Positions 9,468 through 18,499 are shown, counted from the first letter of the stretch. The stretch: DNA of 53,063 nucleotides from UBA6927 sp022447855 (GCA_022447855.1 JAKUTX010000010.1:1-53063); one strand, 5' to 3'. The notes: a model not told the origin generated them from the letters alone. Translations and numbers: made by a program.

Positions 9468-9483
9468 ATACTATAAAACAAAA

Positions 9484-10314
9484 TCAGACTCTCAGATCTC
9501 GATCCTTGAAAAAATATATTGCCAGAATAAATAATGCGGCAATCGTTACCACAAACATGGATAGATGAGCAAAATCAATCCCATTCCTTAATGGATCATG
9601 CCCAAAGTACCAATAAAATGGAGAGCCTTGTTGCATCCATTTAATCCCTTCAACCAGAGGCACTAGAGCATTTATCAAATACGCTAATAGTGCAATTGAA
9701 GCAGATACAGAAACTGCAATCATAGAACGTCCAAAATAAGAACCTAAAAACAACGAAATTGAACCAAAAAGTAACCCCAGCAATACTAGACTAGTGCATG
9801 CCCAAAAAAAGTTTCCCTTAGCCAATTCAATATCAAATATCGTCATGCCAAAATATCCAGAAATGGCCAAAATAAACCCAAGAGAAATCACAAGAAATAA
9901 CAAAGAATAAATTTTTTGAATTAAAAAGCTTACTCTTGATACGGGATTCGAAAGTACCATTTCTAAAGTCCCAGATGATTCTTCGCCAGACACTGCTCCT
10001 TTTCCAATATTAATTGCAAAAATTATAAAAATTACAGGCAACATTACTGTAAATAATTCAGCATTTAAAAATCCTTCAGGAGAAGTAATATCTGCATCTT
10101 CTACATTCTGAACCCATAAATTTATCATTTCCTTGGGCATCGATGCTAAAAAATCATTCAATCCTTGGGCATCCTTCATAGTAGGATAAATCGCCATGAT
10201 CATAATTACCGTTAAAAACAATCCCAGACTCCACCAAGAAAAAGATTTTAAGTAGTCTCTTAGAGATTTTAAAAAAATATTATTTAACAAGAACTTACCT
10301 ATCATTATTTTCAC
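9484..10314 (-). CDS. ABC-2 type transporter permease
   Basis: A 276-residue membrane protein with about six hydrophobic segments and the ABC-2 signature region GKGAVSGEESSGTLEMVLSNPVSR (central residues GEESSGTLE) near 105-130. The large loop between segments 1 and 2 holds MPKEMINLWVQNVED, as in ABC-2 permeases of the NatB/YhaP kind. The start is a GTG whose bases overlap the stop of the upstream ATPase gene (GTGA), showing translational coupling. With that ATPase it forms an exporter of unknown substrate. An ATG three codons in (10305) is an alternative start. Confidence 0.88.
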   Translation of the reverse strand: MKIMIGKFLLNNIFLKSLRDYLKSFSWWSLGLFLTVIMIMAIYPTMKDAQGLNDFLASMPKEMINLWVQNVEDADITSPEGFLNAELFTVMLPVIFIIFAINIGKGAVSGEESSGTLEMVLSNPVSRVSFLIQKIYSLLFLVISLGFILAISGYFGMTIFDIELAKGNFFWACTSLVLLGLLFGSISLFLGSYFGRSMIAVSVSASIALLAYLINALVPLVEGIKWMQQGSPFYWYFGHDPLRNGIDFAHLSMFVVTIAALFILAIYFFKDRDLRV

Positions 10315-11201
10315 TCAGAATCCTTGTAGTAGGACAAGAAAATATCCTCCAAATCAGTTTCAAAACTTTTAAATGCTTCCACATCAAAATTTGCTGCTTC
10401 TTTGATTAAAGGATCAATTGCTCCAATAAGAGAACAGGTGACCACTTTATGATCAATTGAAATATTTGAAATTCCTTGAACCTGTTGAAAAATGTTTTCG
10501 GGAGGGTTTACAGAAAATATGATTTCAAATTTTTGCACAGAATTCTTTTTAAGAACATCTACTCGCTCCTCTGTTATTAAAAAACCGTCTTTAATTATTG
10601 CAACTCGGTCGCATAATACCTCAACTTCAGGCAAAATATGAGAAGATAAAAATACTGTACTTCCATCTGAAACAGATTCTTTAACAATATCGTTAAATTG
10701 TTGCTGCATTAACGGATCCAAACCAGTGGATGGCTCATCTAAAATAATTAATTCAGGACGGTGCATAAATGCCTGAATCAAAGCAATTTTCTGCTTATTT
10801 CCACGAGATAAATTTCGTATTTGAAGTGATAAATCTATGTCTAATTTTTGAGATAATCGTTCCACATTGTCCTTATAAACTCCTGCCCTTAGATTAGACA
10901 AAAATAAAAGCATTTCATTTCCCGTCAAATGCTCATAAAGTTTCATATCACTATTCATATATCCAATTCGTTTATGGATTTGAGGGTACTCTTTTGATGA
11001 ATCCATACCAAAAACTCTTATTTCACCACTGGTTGGTTTCAGAAAATTCATAATCATTCGAATTGTTGTGGTTTTCCCAGCCCCATTGGGACCCAAATAT
11101 CCAAATATTTCCCCACGTGGGACAGAGAATTCCACTTCGTTTACTGCCACGGTTTCCCCGTAGTGTTTAGTTAGATTTGAAATCTCAATTATTTCATCCA
11201 T
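10311..11201 (-). CDS. ABC transporter ATPase, CcmA/NatA type
   Basis: A 296-residue ATPase with Walker A GPNGAGKT (37-44), a Q-loop followed by NSDMKLYEHLTG, signature LSRGNKQKIALI and Walker B LIILDEPSTGLDPL. It has the C-terminal extension (about 215-296) typical of ATPases that pair with ABC-2 permeases; the usual LSxGxxQR motif is present as the variant LSRGNKQK. The permease gene follows with a 4-bp overlap. The substrate cannot be read from the sequence; drug, lipid and sodium export are all known in the family. The gene is divergent from the ilv operon. Confidence 0.93.
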   Translation of the reverse strand: MDEIIEISNLTKHYGETVAVNEVEFSVPRGEIFGYLGPNGAGKTTTIRMIMNFLKPTSGEIRVFGMDSSKEYPQIHKRIGYMNSDMKLYEHLTGNEMLLFLSNLRAGVYKDNVERLSQKLDIDLSLQIRNLSRGNKQKIALIQAFMHRPELIILDEPSTGLDPLMQQQFNDIVKESVSDGSTVFLSSHILPEVEVLCDRVAIIKDGFLITEERVDVLKKNSVQKFEIIFSVNPPENIFQQVQGISNISIDHKVVTCSLIGAIDPLIKEAANFDVEAFKSFETDLEDIFLSYYKDSE

Positions 11202-11285
11202 AAATCAATCCTATAATGGTCCAAACAATTTATAATTTTGTATTACTTCAAGCTGAAAAACAAGGGGGTTAGAGACATTTAAGTA

Positions 11286-11314
11286 TTGACAGGATTTTGA
11301 AAATCTAATACTAT
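11286..11314 (+). promoter_or_regulatory. Predicted promoter of the ilv-leu operon
   Basis: TTGACA at 11286-11291 is followed, after 17 nt, by TACTAT at 11309-11314 (4 of 6 to the -10 consensus). Transcription would start near 11321, just upstream of the first conserved T-box element. Confidence 0.6.
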
Positions 11315-11454
11315 TAATAAAAATATTGATGCAATGATAGGGAGTAGTACCAATCAAGTCAATCTAAAGAGAGTCGATGGATGCTGTGAATCGACGATTA
11401 GATATTGGGAACTCGCCCTGGAGCACTCGATCTGAAACTAAATAGGAGGCACAA

Positions 11455-11508
11455 ATGACGCAGGAATTAGCAACATATATGTCGCTGCCTGCGCAATTTG
11501 TACTTTAA
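11455..11508 (+). CDS. Possible 17-codon leader peptide inside the T-box
   Basis: ATG at 11455 is preceded, with 5 nt spacing, by a perfect AGGAGG (11444-11449). The frame reads MTQELATYMSLPAQFVL and stops at TAA 11506-11508. Most of it coincides with the CGCAGG/CCTGCG hairpin, probably T-box Stem II, so the frame may be accidental. It has three Leu and one Val codon but no run of them, so classical leader-peptide attenuation is not indicated. Confidence 0.25.
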   Translation: MTQELATYMSLPAQFVL

Positions 11509-11600
11509 TCAATTTTTAGCTAGGGTCGGGCGGATAGTTCCGTTATAAATCCGAGTGAGTCGTTAAATCGACTAATTAGGGTGGTACCGCGAGATTTAAT

Positions 11601-11630
11601 TCCCGTCCCTTAAATTGGGCGGGATTTTTT
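11601..11630 (+). terminator. T-box-controlled Rho-independent terminator
   Basis: TCCCGTCC (11601-11608) pairs with GGGCGGGA (11617-11624, one G.U pair), followed by a run of six T. The 5' arm lies just after the T-box and would be sequestered in the alternative antiterminator. Confidence 0.9.
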
Positions 11631-11683
11631 ATTTATAAATCAAATGGTAGTAAATACCATCACCAAAAAGAAAGGTAAATACA

Positions 11684-13375
11684 ATGAAATTGACAGGCGG
11701 TCAAATAGTTTGCGAAAGCCTCATAAGGGAAGGAGTAGATACAATTTTTGGTCTTCCTGGAGGAGCGATATTGCCACTCTATCAAACTTTATCTCACTTC
11801 CCCCAACTAAAACATATACTTGTACGACATGAGCAAGGTGCGGCACATGCTGCAGATGGATATGCCAGAGTTACAGGAAAACCTGGAGTAGCTTGGGCCA
11901 CGTCTGGGCCAGGAGCTACAAATTTAATCACCGGAATGATGTCCGCATATATGGATTCAATACCAATGGTTTTAATTACAGGGCAAGTTGGTAGAGCTGC
12001 TATTGGATCAGATGCATTCCAAGAATGTGATATTCAGGGAATTTCTCTCCCTGTAACTAAACACAACTATCTAGTCATGGAAGTTGATGAAATTGCCGAA
12101 ACCATCAACGAAGCATTTCATATTGCAAATACAGGACGACCGGGTCCAGTACATATTGATATCCCAAAAGATATTTTTACAGAAATTACGGAATTTGAGT
12201 ATCCCGAAATTCCTGACCTTCCTGGATATAGACCAAATATTAATCCTCATCCAAAACAAATTAAACGTGCAGTACAACTAATTGAACATGCTCAAAAACC
12301 TGTAATCCTTGCTGGACACGGTGTTCTAATTTCAAAAGCTCAAAACGAATTGTTAGAGTTAGCTGAAAAAGCCCAAATCCCTGTAATCAACACGCTAATG
12401 GGTGTAAGCAACTTCCCCAGTAACCATATCTTGTATGGAGGATGGCCAGGAATGCATGGAATGGCATATGCAAGTCTCGCACTAGAAGAAGCAGACCTAA
12501 TTATAGGACTTGGAACCCGTTTTGATGACCGTATCACTGGGAATACTTCAATGTTTGCAAGAAATTCCAAAAAAATACATGTCGACATCGATCCTTCAGA
12601 GATTGGCAAAATCATCAATGTAGATGTCCCAATCGTTGGTGACCTGAAAACTGTTATTAGTGCTATACGAAATGATGTCTCTAAAAAGACACATGGGCCT
12701 TGGCTAGAACGCATCGATACTTTGAAACGAGAACATCCATTGTCCGATCCTCAGAAACCAAAATCATTGCAAATGAAATTTGTAATTGACGAAATATCCA
12801 AGGCTACCAATGGTGATGCAATAATTGTTACCGGAGTAGGCCAACATCAAATGTGGGCTGCTCAATATTACCCATTCAAAAAACCTAATTCATTTATTTC
12901 ATCTTCTGGATCTGGCGCAATGGGATATGAAGTTCCAGCAGCAATGGGTGCTCAGGTCGGTAGTCCTGACCGTACAGTTTGGTCCATATGTGGTGATGGT
13001 GGATTCCAAATGACGATGTATGAACTAGCTACAATTGTAGAAAACAACATTCCAGTAAAATTCGCTATCATGAACAATAATAGTTTGGGAATGGTTCGCC
13101 AATGGCAAGAATTATTCTATGATCAAAATTACTTCTCGACAATATATTCACAAAATCCAGATTTTGTGAAGCTGGCAGAAGCATTTGGAATGCCTTCTTG
13201 GAGAGTATCAAAGAAGTCTGATGTTAATACCACAATTGCAAAAGCGCTCGCACACAGTGGACCCACTCTTATAGATTTTGTGGTTGAGCAAGAAGACAAT
13301 GTATATCCTATGATTCCGGCCGGCATGTCAATTAATGAATTGATCGAGGAACCCGTAAACAAGGAGACTCTATAA
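11684..13375 (+). CDS. ilvB: Acetolactate synthase, large (catalytic) subunit
   Basis: This enzyme condenses two pyruvates, or pyruvate with 2-oxobutyrate, in the first common step of branched-chain amino acid synthesis, using ThDP, Mg2+ and FAD. The catalytic Glu50 is in RHEQGAAHAADGYAR. A central FAD/DHS-like domain spans about 190-330. The ThDP/Mg motif GDGGFQMTMYEL...NNNSLGMVRQWQELFY lies near 440-480. At 563 residues it has the usual length. The ATG follows AAAGGTAAATACA. It is the first gene after the T-box, so leucine supply should control it. The stop overlaps the ilvN start (TAATG). Confidence 0.98.
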   Translation: MKLTGGQIVCESLIREGVDTIFGLPGGAILPLYQTLSHFPQLKHILVRHEQGAAHAADGYARVTGKPGVAWATSGPGATNLITGMMSAYMDSIPMVLITGQVGRAAIGSDAFQECDIQGISLPVTKHNYLVMEVDEIAETINEAFHIANTGRPGPVHIDIPKDIFTEITEFEYPEIPDLPGYRPNINPHPKQIKRAVQLIEHAQKPVILAGHGVLISKAQNELLELAEKAQIPVINTLMGVSNFPSNHILYGGWPGMHGMAYASLALEEADLIIGLGTRFDDRITGNTSMFARNSKKIHVDIDPSEIGKIINVDVPIVGDLKTVISAIRNDVSKKTHGPWLERIDTLKREHPLSDPQKPKSLQMKFVIDEISKATNGDAIIVTGVGQHQMWAAQYYPFKKPNSFISSSGSGAMGYEVPAAMGAQVGSPDRTVWSICGDGGFQMTMYELATIVENNIPVKFAIMNNNSLGMVRQWQELFYDQNYFSTIYSQNPDFVKLAEAFGMPSWRVSKKSDVNTTIAKALAHSGPTLIDFVVEQEDNVYPMIPAGMSINELIEEPVNKETL

Positions 13376-13944
13376 TGACAAATTCTGAAAACATTAGTAG
13401 ACATACAATCTCTGCTTTGGTTGAAGACAAACCTGGAGTCTTAAATCGTATATCCTCAATGTTCCGGAGAAGGGGATTTAATATTTATAGCCTTGCTGTA
13501 GGAAATAGCGAAAAGCCTAATCTTTCTCGAATGACATTTGTTGTTGAAGGAGATACTGCAGTTGTAGAACAAGCTGTAAAAAATCTGCACAAGCTAATTG
13601 ATGTAATCCGTGTAACAGATTTATCAACCGGTAATAATTTGATTCGAGAATTAGCCTTGATTAAAGTTAAAGTCACTGCTGAAACTAGGGACGAAATAAT
13701 ACATATTGCAAATATTTTTCGTGCCAATATTGTAGATGTGGATCATGATTCGTTAGTACTAGAAGTTGTAGGTGATGATGACAAAGTAGATTCGATTACA
13801 CATCTTCTTGAAGATTTTGGAATCGTTGAATTAATGCGAACTGGTAGCATAGCAATTCGACGTTCACGAGAACGATCAAAAACAACATTATCTAATGCTG
13901 CCGAAACAAGAAGAAGACTCCATGCAGGCAGTGGAAGCGTTTGA
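13375..13944 (+). CDS. ilvN: Acetolactate synthase, small (regulatory) subunit
   Basis: It activates IlvB and gives valine feedback control. The N-terminal ACT domain (about 7-80) has HTISALVEDKPGVLNRI and FRRRGFNIYSLAVG. The second, ALS_ss_C domain (about 85-165) has LIKVKVTAETRDEI. The Arg/Ser-rich C-terminal tail (IRRSRERSKTTLSNAAETRR) extends beyond the usual end, so the protein is 189 residues against about 160-175 in typical family members. Its start shares one base with the ilvB stop, indicating coupled translation. Confidence 0.97.
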   Translation: MTNSENISRHTISALVEDKPGVLNRISSMFRRRGFNIYSLAVGNSEKPNLSRMTFVVEGDTAVVEQAVKNLHKLIDVIRVTDLSTGNNLIRELALIKVKVTAETRDEIIHIANIFRANIVDVDHDSLVLEVVGDDDKVDSITHLLEDFGIVELMRTGSIAIRRSRERSKTTLSNAAETRRRLHAGSGSV

Positions 13945-13977
13945 ACGAACATAAATTAAAGGGGGGAAACATAAAAA

Positions 13978-14979
13978 ATGGCAGCAACAATATATTATGC
14001 AGCAGATGCAGATCCAACTAAATTAGAAGGGAAAAAAATAGCCATTCTTGGATATGGAAGTCAGGGACATGCTCACGCATTAAACCTGCAAGAAAGTGGT
14101 CATAATGTGATAGTAGGCCTCTACAAAGGAAGTAGTAGTATCAAAAAAGCTGAGGAAGACGGATTACAAGTGATGGAATCTGCTGAAGCGTGCAAAAATG
14201 CAGACATCATAATGATGTTAGTTCCTGACCACCTAATGGGTCAAATATATTCTGAAGATGTATTACCTAATCTTCTTCCTGGCAATACTCTGATGTTTGC
14301 TCATGGATTCAGTATCCACTATGGATTAATAACACCTCCTGAAGGTGTAGATGTAGTAATGGTTGCCCCAAAAGCACCAGGGCACAGAGTGAGGCAGGTA
14401 TTCACTCGCGATTCTGGAGTTCCAGGACTTTTGGCAATTCACCAAGATTCTTCAGGGATTGCTTCCGATGTCGGACTAGCCTACGCTCATGGAATTGGAT
14501 GTACAAGAGCAGGAGTTTTAACAACCACTTTTAAGGAAGAAACTGAGACGGATCTATTTGGTGAACAATCTGTACTATGTGGCGGAGTAACAGCTCTAAT
14601 CAAAGCAGCATTTGAAACTCTGATCGAGGCAGGATATCAACCTGAATCTGCATATTTTGAATGCATGCATGAGCTGAAATTGATCGTAGACCTTCTGTAC
14701 CAAGGCGGAATGGAATATATGCGATATTCAGTAAGTGATACAGCAGAATTCGGGGATTATGTTAGTGGTCCTGCAGTTGTAGATGAGCATGTTAAAGAAA
14801 ACATGAAAAAGGTCCTTGATCAAATCCAAGACGGTTCATTCGCTCGCAGATGGATTGCTGAAAACGATGAAGGCAGACCAAGATTCACTGAATTACGTGA
14901 AGAAAACAAGTCACATCCAATTGAAAAAATCGGTAAAGACCTAAGGGGGATGATGTCATTCTTAAATGATCCTGAATAA
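13978..14979 (+). CDS. ilvC: Ketol-acid reductoisomerase (class I)
   Basis: It converts 2-acetolactate to 2,3-dihydroxyisovalerate with NAD(P)H and Mg2+. The Rossmann motif LGYGSQGHAHALNL (22-35) is followed by the cofactor loop GLYKGSSS, whose serines suit NADPH. The metal-binding acid residues lie in DLFGEQSVLCGG and the following ELKLIVDLLYQGGMEYMRYS. At 333 residues it is class I (short form). GGGGGG-rich sequence precedes the ATG by about 10 nt. It is third in the ilv operon. ilvD, the next pathway step, is not in this window. Confidence 0.97.
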   Translation: MAATIYYAADADPTKLEGKKIAILGYGSQGHAHALNLQESGHNVIVGLYKGSSSIKKAEEDGLQVMESAEACKNADIIMMLVPDHLMGQIYSEDVLPNLLPGNTLMFAHGFSIHYGLITPPEGVDVVMVAPKAPGHRVRQVFTRDSGVPGLLAIHQDSSGIASDVGLAYAHGIGCTRAGVLTTTFKEETETDLFGEQSVLCGGVTALIKAAFETLIEAGYQPESAYFECMHELKLIVDLLYQGGMEYMRYSVSDTAEFGDYVSGPAVVDEHVKENMKKVLDQIQDGSFARRWIAENDEGRPRFTELREENKSHPIEKIGKDLRGMMSFLNDPE

Positions 14980-14997
14980 ATTATTTTAGGGGAAATA

Positions 14998-15420
14998 TTG
15001 TCTTTTAGAAAAATATTTTTGCAAAGTTTAATTTTACTAGCAGTCATTTGCTTGCTTGCTGGATGCAATAAAACTGAGTCAAATAATCAAATTTTACAAG
15101 ACATATCTAACCTGAAAACCGCAACGCATGAACGCGTTGAGAGAATTGAAAAATCCAATATTGAATTAGCATCCAATCTCTTAACACTAGAAACACAAAT
15201 ATTGGAACTTCAAAAACAAATTCAACTAATTAATGCACAAAAAACATCTGAAAAGAATATTCCTGAGATTAATCAAATGGAAATAGATATCGAAAAAGTT
15301 TTTGAAATGATTTGTGATCCAAAAACTAAAGAAAATCTCACAAAAAAAATCGAATCTTCAGAGTCGAATGTTGAAGGAGGGCAACAAATGCTTTTCTTGA
15401 TAAGTCTAATCTGTGGCTAA
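14998..15420 (+). CDS. Small coiled-coil lipoprotein within the ilv-leu operon
   Basis: The TTG start at 14998 has AGGGGA 5-10 nt upstream. Residues 1-22 form a signal segment ending in LLAGC, so Cys23 is probably lipidated. Residues 30-85 form a heptad-like coiled coil (IERIEKSNIELASNLLTLET region), followed by a polar stretch. No family is recognised. It sits 18 bp after ilvC and 38 bp before leuA, on the same strand, so it should be transcribed under the leucine T-box. Why a surface-anchored coiled-coil protein belongs there is unclear. Real as a gene: SD, lipobox and spacing agree. Confidence 0.75.
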   Translation: MSFRKIFLQSLILLAVICLLAGCNKTESNNQILQDISNLKTATHERVERIEKSNIELASNLLTLETQILELQKQIQLINAQKTSEKNIPEINQMEIDIEKVFEMICDPKTKENLTKKIESSESNVEGGQQMLFLISLICG

Positions 15421-15458
15421 ATGGGAAAAAACTAATCTCAAATTAATAAGGAGATAAA

Positions 15459-17015
15459 ATGCCAAAAGATAATAATGTAATTATATTCGATACCACTCTT
15501 AGGGATGGTGAACAATCTGCAGGAATAGGACTAACAACCCTAGAAAAACTAGAAATCGCAAAACAATTGGAAAGATTAGGAGTTGATGTAATTGAAGCTG
15601 GTTTCGCTGCAAGTTCTCCTGGAGATTTTGAGGCTGTAAAAGAAATCGTTCAAGAAGTGCGATCTCCAATAATTGCATCCCTTGCACGTTGTGTTTCAAA
15701 TGATATTGATCAAGCATGGGAAGCCATAAAGGAAGCAGAAAAACCCAGAATCCACGTCTTTATTCCCAGTTCAGACATTCAAGTAATGCACCAATTAAAA
15801 AGTGATCCTGAAAAAGTCCTAGAGCAATCAATATCATCAGTTGAAAGAGCTAAAGGATACTGTGAAGATGTAGAATTTTCTCCAATGGATGCAAGCAGGA
15901 CAGATATGGAATACCTTTATGCGCTAATTGAAGCTGCAATAAATGCCGGTGCAACAACAATTAATATACCTGATACAGTCGGATACATAATGCCATGGGA
16001 ATTTACTAAAAGAATTGAACTGATTCAACAGAATGTACCAAATATTGATCAAGCTACTCTAAGTGTTCACTGTCATAATGATTTAGGACAAGCAGTTGGT
16101 AATAGCTTAGCCGCTATTACAGTTGGAGTTAGACAAGTAGAAGGCTGTATGAATGGACTTGGAGAACGTGCAGGCAACGCAGCGCTGGAAGAAATAATTA
16201 TGGCAATTGAAACCAGAAAAGATTTATATGGAGTTAACACGAAAGTTGATACTCAGCAAATATATCGTACTAGCCGACTAGTTAGTGATATTACTGGATT
16301 TCCTATTCAACCCAACAAAGCAATCGTAGGAGCTAATGCATTTCGTCATGCGTCAGGAATTCACCAAGACGGAGTACTCAAAGAAAGAAGTACCTTTGAA
16401 ATTATGGATCCTAAATCGATTGGGTGGCCAAGTAATACGTTAGTACTTGGGAAATTAAGCGGAAGGGCAGGATTGCGCTCTAGGCTATCAGATCTCGGCT
16501 ATACACTTGAACAAGATGAATTAAATGAAACTTTTGAATCTTTTAAAAACTTAGCCGATCGAAAAAGGGAAGTCACCGATGCAGATTTAGTAGCACTAAT
16601 GTCAAATCATCGAAGAACATCTGAAATACCCACCATATTTTCTCTTGAACAGGTACAAGTCTCGTGCGGCGATCACCAAATTCCAACTGCGACTGTAACC
16701 CTAACGGATAAAGATAATAATAAGCACACCGATGCCGCCACTGGTACCGGACCTGTGGATGCTGTATATATGGCAATAAATCGTATAATCAAAGTGCCCA
16801 ACAAACTGACTGAATTTCGAGTGGATGCTGTGACAGAGGGGATAGATGCCTTAGGAGATGTTACAATCCGAATTGAAAAAGATGGAAAAGTTTACGTCGG
16901 CAGAGGATCTGATACAGACATTATCGTAGCTAGTGCTAAAGCTTATATGAATGCACTAAATCGTTTAATTGCAACGGAGAATTCAAGAACTAACGAAAAT
17001 TCTAACCCCCACTAA
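15459..17015 (+). CDS. leuA: 2-isopropylmalate synthase
   Basis: It joins acetyl-CoA to 2-oxoisovalerate, the first committed step of leucine synthesis. The catalytic HMGL-like barrel starts with FDTTLRDGEQSAG (10-22) and has the metal-binding HCHNDLGQAVGNS and NGLGERAGNAALEE motifs. FRHASGIHQDGVLK marks the linker region and the C-terminal allosteric LeuA domain spans about 390-505. Length 518 suits the standard bacterial LeuA. GGAGAT precedes the ATG by 5 nt. Leucine control is likely at two levels, T-box transcription and allosteric inhibition. Confidence 0.97.
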   Translation: MPKDNNVIIFDTTLRDGEQSAGIGLTTLEKLEIAKQLERLGVDVIEAGFAASSPGDFEAVKEIVQEVRSPIIASLARCVSNDIDQAWEAIKEAEKPRIHVFIPSSDIQVMHQLKSDPEKVLEQSISSVERAKGYCEDVEFSPMDASRTDMEYLYALIEAAINAGATTINIPDTVGYIMPWEFTKRIELIQQNVPNIDQATLSVHCHNDLGQAVGNSLAAITVGVRQVEGCMNGLGERAGNAALEEIIMAIETRKDLYGVNTKVDTQQIYRTSRLVSDITGFPIQPNKAIVGANAFRHASGIHQDGVLKERSTFEIMDPKSIGWPSNTLVLGKLSGRAGLRSRLSDLGYTLEQDELNETFESFKNLADRKREVTDADLVALMSNHRRTSEIPTIFSLEQVQVSCGDHQIPTATVTLTDKDNNKHTDAATGTGPVDAVYMAINRIIKVPNKLTEFRVDAVTEGIDALGDVTIRIEKDGKVYVGRGSDTDIIVASAKAYMNALNRLIATENSRTNENSNPH

Positions 17016-17034
17016 CAATCTTTAACTATTACCG

Positions 17035-17043
17035 TGATATAAT
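17035..17043 (+). promoter_or_regulatory. Predicted extended -10 promoter before leuC
   Basis: TGATATAAT matches the extended -10 form TGnTATAAT perfectly. It lies 58 bp before leuC in the 85-bp gap after leuA, the largest gap inside the operon. No good -35 is seen. It suggests that leuC can also be transcribed without the T-box. Confidence 0.5.
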
Positions 17044-17100
17044 TTTTGCACTAATTGAAAGAATCTTGCTTAAATTAATCAAAGACTTTAGAGGATTATT

Positions 17101-18498
17101 ATGCCGAAAACTATGTTCCAGAAAATCTGGGATTCTCATGTAATATACCAAGAAGAAGGGCAACCATCGATACTGTATGTGGACCTTCATCTAGTTCATG
17201 AAGTCACTTCAGCGCAAGCATTTGAAGGACTCCGAACATCTAACAGAAAGGTGAGACGTCCTGATCTAACCATTGCTACTGCCGACCACAACGTCCCTAC
17301 TTCACCAGGTCGACTCCCAATAACTGACTCAATTGCCAAGCAACAAATAGAGACCCTAAATCAAAATTGTGATGACTTCGATGTACCCATTTACGGGATG
17401 CATGATAAAAGGCAAGGAATTGTGCATGTGATTGGACCAGAACAAGGCTTAACCCAACCAGGCAAAATCATTGTATGCGGCGATAGCCATACATCAACTC
17501 ATGGTGCATTTGGTGCATTTGCAATGGGAATTGGAACATCTGAAGTTGAACACGTCCTTGCAACGCAAACGATAAGACAATTTCAACCCAAAACAATGCA
17601 AATAAAATTGAATGGCCCATTGCCATTTGGTGTAACTGCAAAAGATGTAATTCTAGGAATAATTGGAAGGATCGGTGTTGCCGGAGCTACTGGATACGCT
17701 ATTGAATACAGTGGAGAAGCTATTAAATCACTTTCAATGGACGAAAGGATGACAATCTGTAATATGTCAATAGAAGCTGGAGCTAGAGCAGGAATGATTG
17801 CTCCAGACCAAACAACCTTTGAATATTTACGCGGTAGGCCTGAAGCTCCTTCTGGAAACGATTTCGACCTTGCCGTCGAATCATGGAGTCAATTAACTTC
17901 TGATCCTGAAGCAGTTTTTGACTCAACTATTGAAATAGATTCAAATGATTTGGAACCTTTTGTGACATGGGGAACCAACCCTGGAATGGTCACTGGAATA
18001 ACTGGTCAAGTACCGTCTGATAACTCCTTTTCCGATCCTGCAGATAGAGAGTCTACTAAAAGAGCTCTAGAGTACATGGGACTAAAACCAGAAACTAAAA
18101 TCCAAGACATCAAACTTGACCGTGTATTCATTGGATCATGTACAAATGCAAGACTATCTGATCTTCGTGCAGCAGCTGAAATAGTTGCTGGACGTAAAGT
18201 CAAAGATTCTGTATATGCAATGGTAGTTCCAGGCTCATCACAGGTAAAAACTGAAGCTGAAGCTGAAGGCATCGATTCCATTTTCAAACAAGCCGGATTT
18301 GACTGGAGAGAAGCAGGATGTTCAATGTGCCTAGGGATGAATCCTGACACACTAGATCCTGGAGAAAGATGTGCCTCTACTTCTAATAGAAATTTTGAAG
18401 GCCGGCAAGGAAAGGGTGGCCGAACCCACCTTGTAAGCCCTCAAATGGCCGCGGCCGCAGCTATTGAAGGTCATTTTGTAGATATTCGTGAATGGTAA
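17101..18498 (+). CDS. leuC: 3-isopropylmalate dehydratase, large subunit
   Basis: This subunit carries the 4Fe-4S cluster for isomerising 2- to 3-isopropylmalate. The start KTMFQKIWDSHVI, the substrate loop ATADHNVPT and the cluster cysteines in FIGSCTNARLSDLR and CSMCLGMNPD are all present. At 465 residues it is the standard bacterial type. The small subunit LeuD is needed for activity, and no leuD follows; the next gene is a DUF971 protein, so leuD must be elsewhere. Confidence 0.97.
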   Translation: MPKTMFQKIWDSHVIYQEEGQPSILYVDLHLVHEVTSAQAFEGLRTSNRKVRRPDLTIATADHNVPTSPGRLPITDSIAKQQIETLNQNCDDFDVPIYGMHDKRQGIVHVIGPEQGLTQPGKIIVCGDSHTSTHGAFGAFAMGIGTSEVEHVLATQTIRQFQPKTMQIKLNGPLPFGVTAKDVILGIIGRIGVAGATGYAIEYSGEAIKSLSMDERMTICNMSIEAGARAGMIAPDQTTFEYLRGRPEAPSGNDFDLAVESWSQLTSDPEAVFDSTIEIDSNDLEPFVTWGTNPGMVTGITGQVPSDNSFSDPADRESTKRALEYMGLKPETKIQDIKLDRVFIGSCTNARLSDLRAAAEIVAGRKVKDSVYAMVVPGSSQVKTEAEAEGIDSIFKQAGFDWREAGCSMCLGMNPDTLDPGERCASTSNRNFEGRQGKGGRTHLVSPQMAAAAAIEGHFVDIREW

Positions 18499-18499
18499 A

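Larger units (their letters stand above)
11330..11630 (+). promoter_or_regulatory. T-box riboswitch, leucine-specific (specifier CUC)
   Basis: A T-box leader binds a specific tRNA and, when that tRNA is uncharged, forms an antiterminator that lets the downstream genes be transcribed. In order the leader shows GGGAGTAGTA (AGTA box), AAAGAGAGTCGATGGATGCTG (Stem I side and distal elements) and GAACTCGCC, where CTC at 11412-11414 follows the GAA of the specifier loop. A long hairpin CGCAGG/CCTGCG (11459-11493) follows, then AGTTCCGTTATAAATCCGAGTG, a small hairpin AGTCG/CGACT, the T-box AGGGTGGTACCGCG at 11578-11591, and a terminator. CUC encodes leucine, which agrees with the ilvBNC-leuA-leuC genes below. 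Exact limits are approximate. Confidence 0.95.
11202..11683. other. Gene-poor stretch: divergent promoter zone and T-box leader
   Basis: These 482 bases hold no conventional gene. The first 80 bases are the upstream region of the ABC ATPase gene, where I see no convincing -35/-10 pair. The rest is the promoter and long structured leader of ilvB, described in the next entries. Confidence 0.8.

Noticed and set aside
11644..11832. Frame opening just before ilvB
   Set aside because: It overlaps ilvB in another frame, has no ribosome site and no recognisable protein content; it is a shadow of ilvB.
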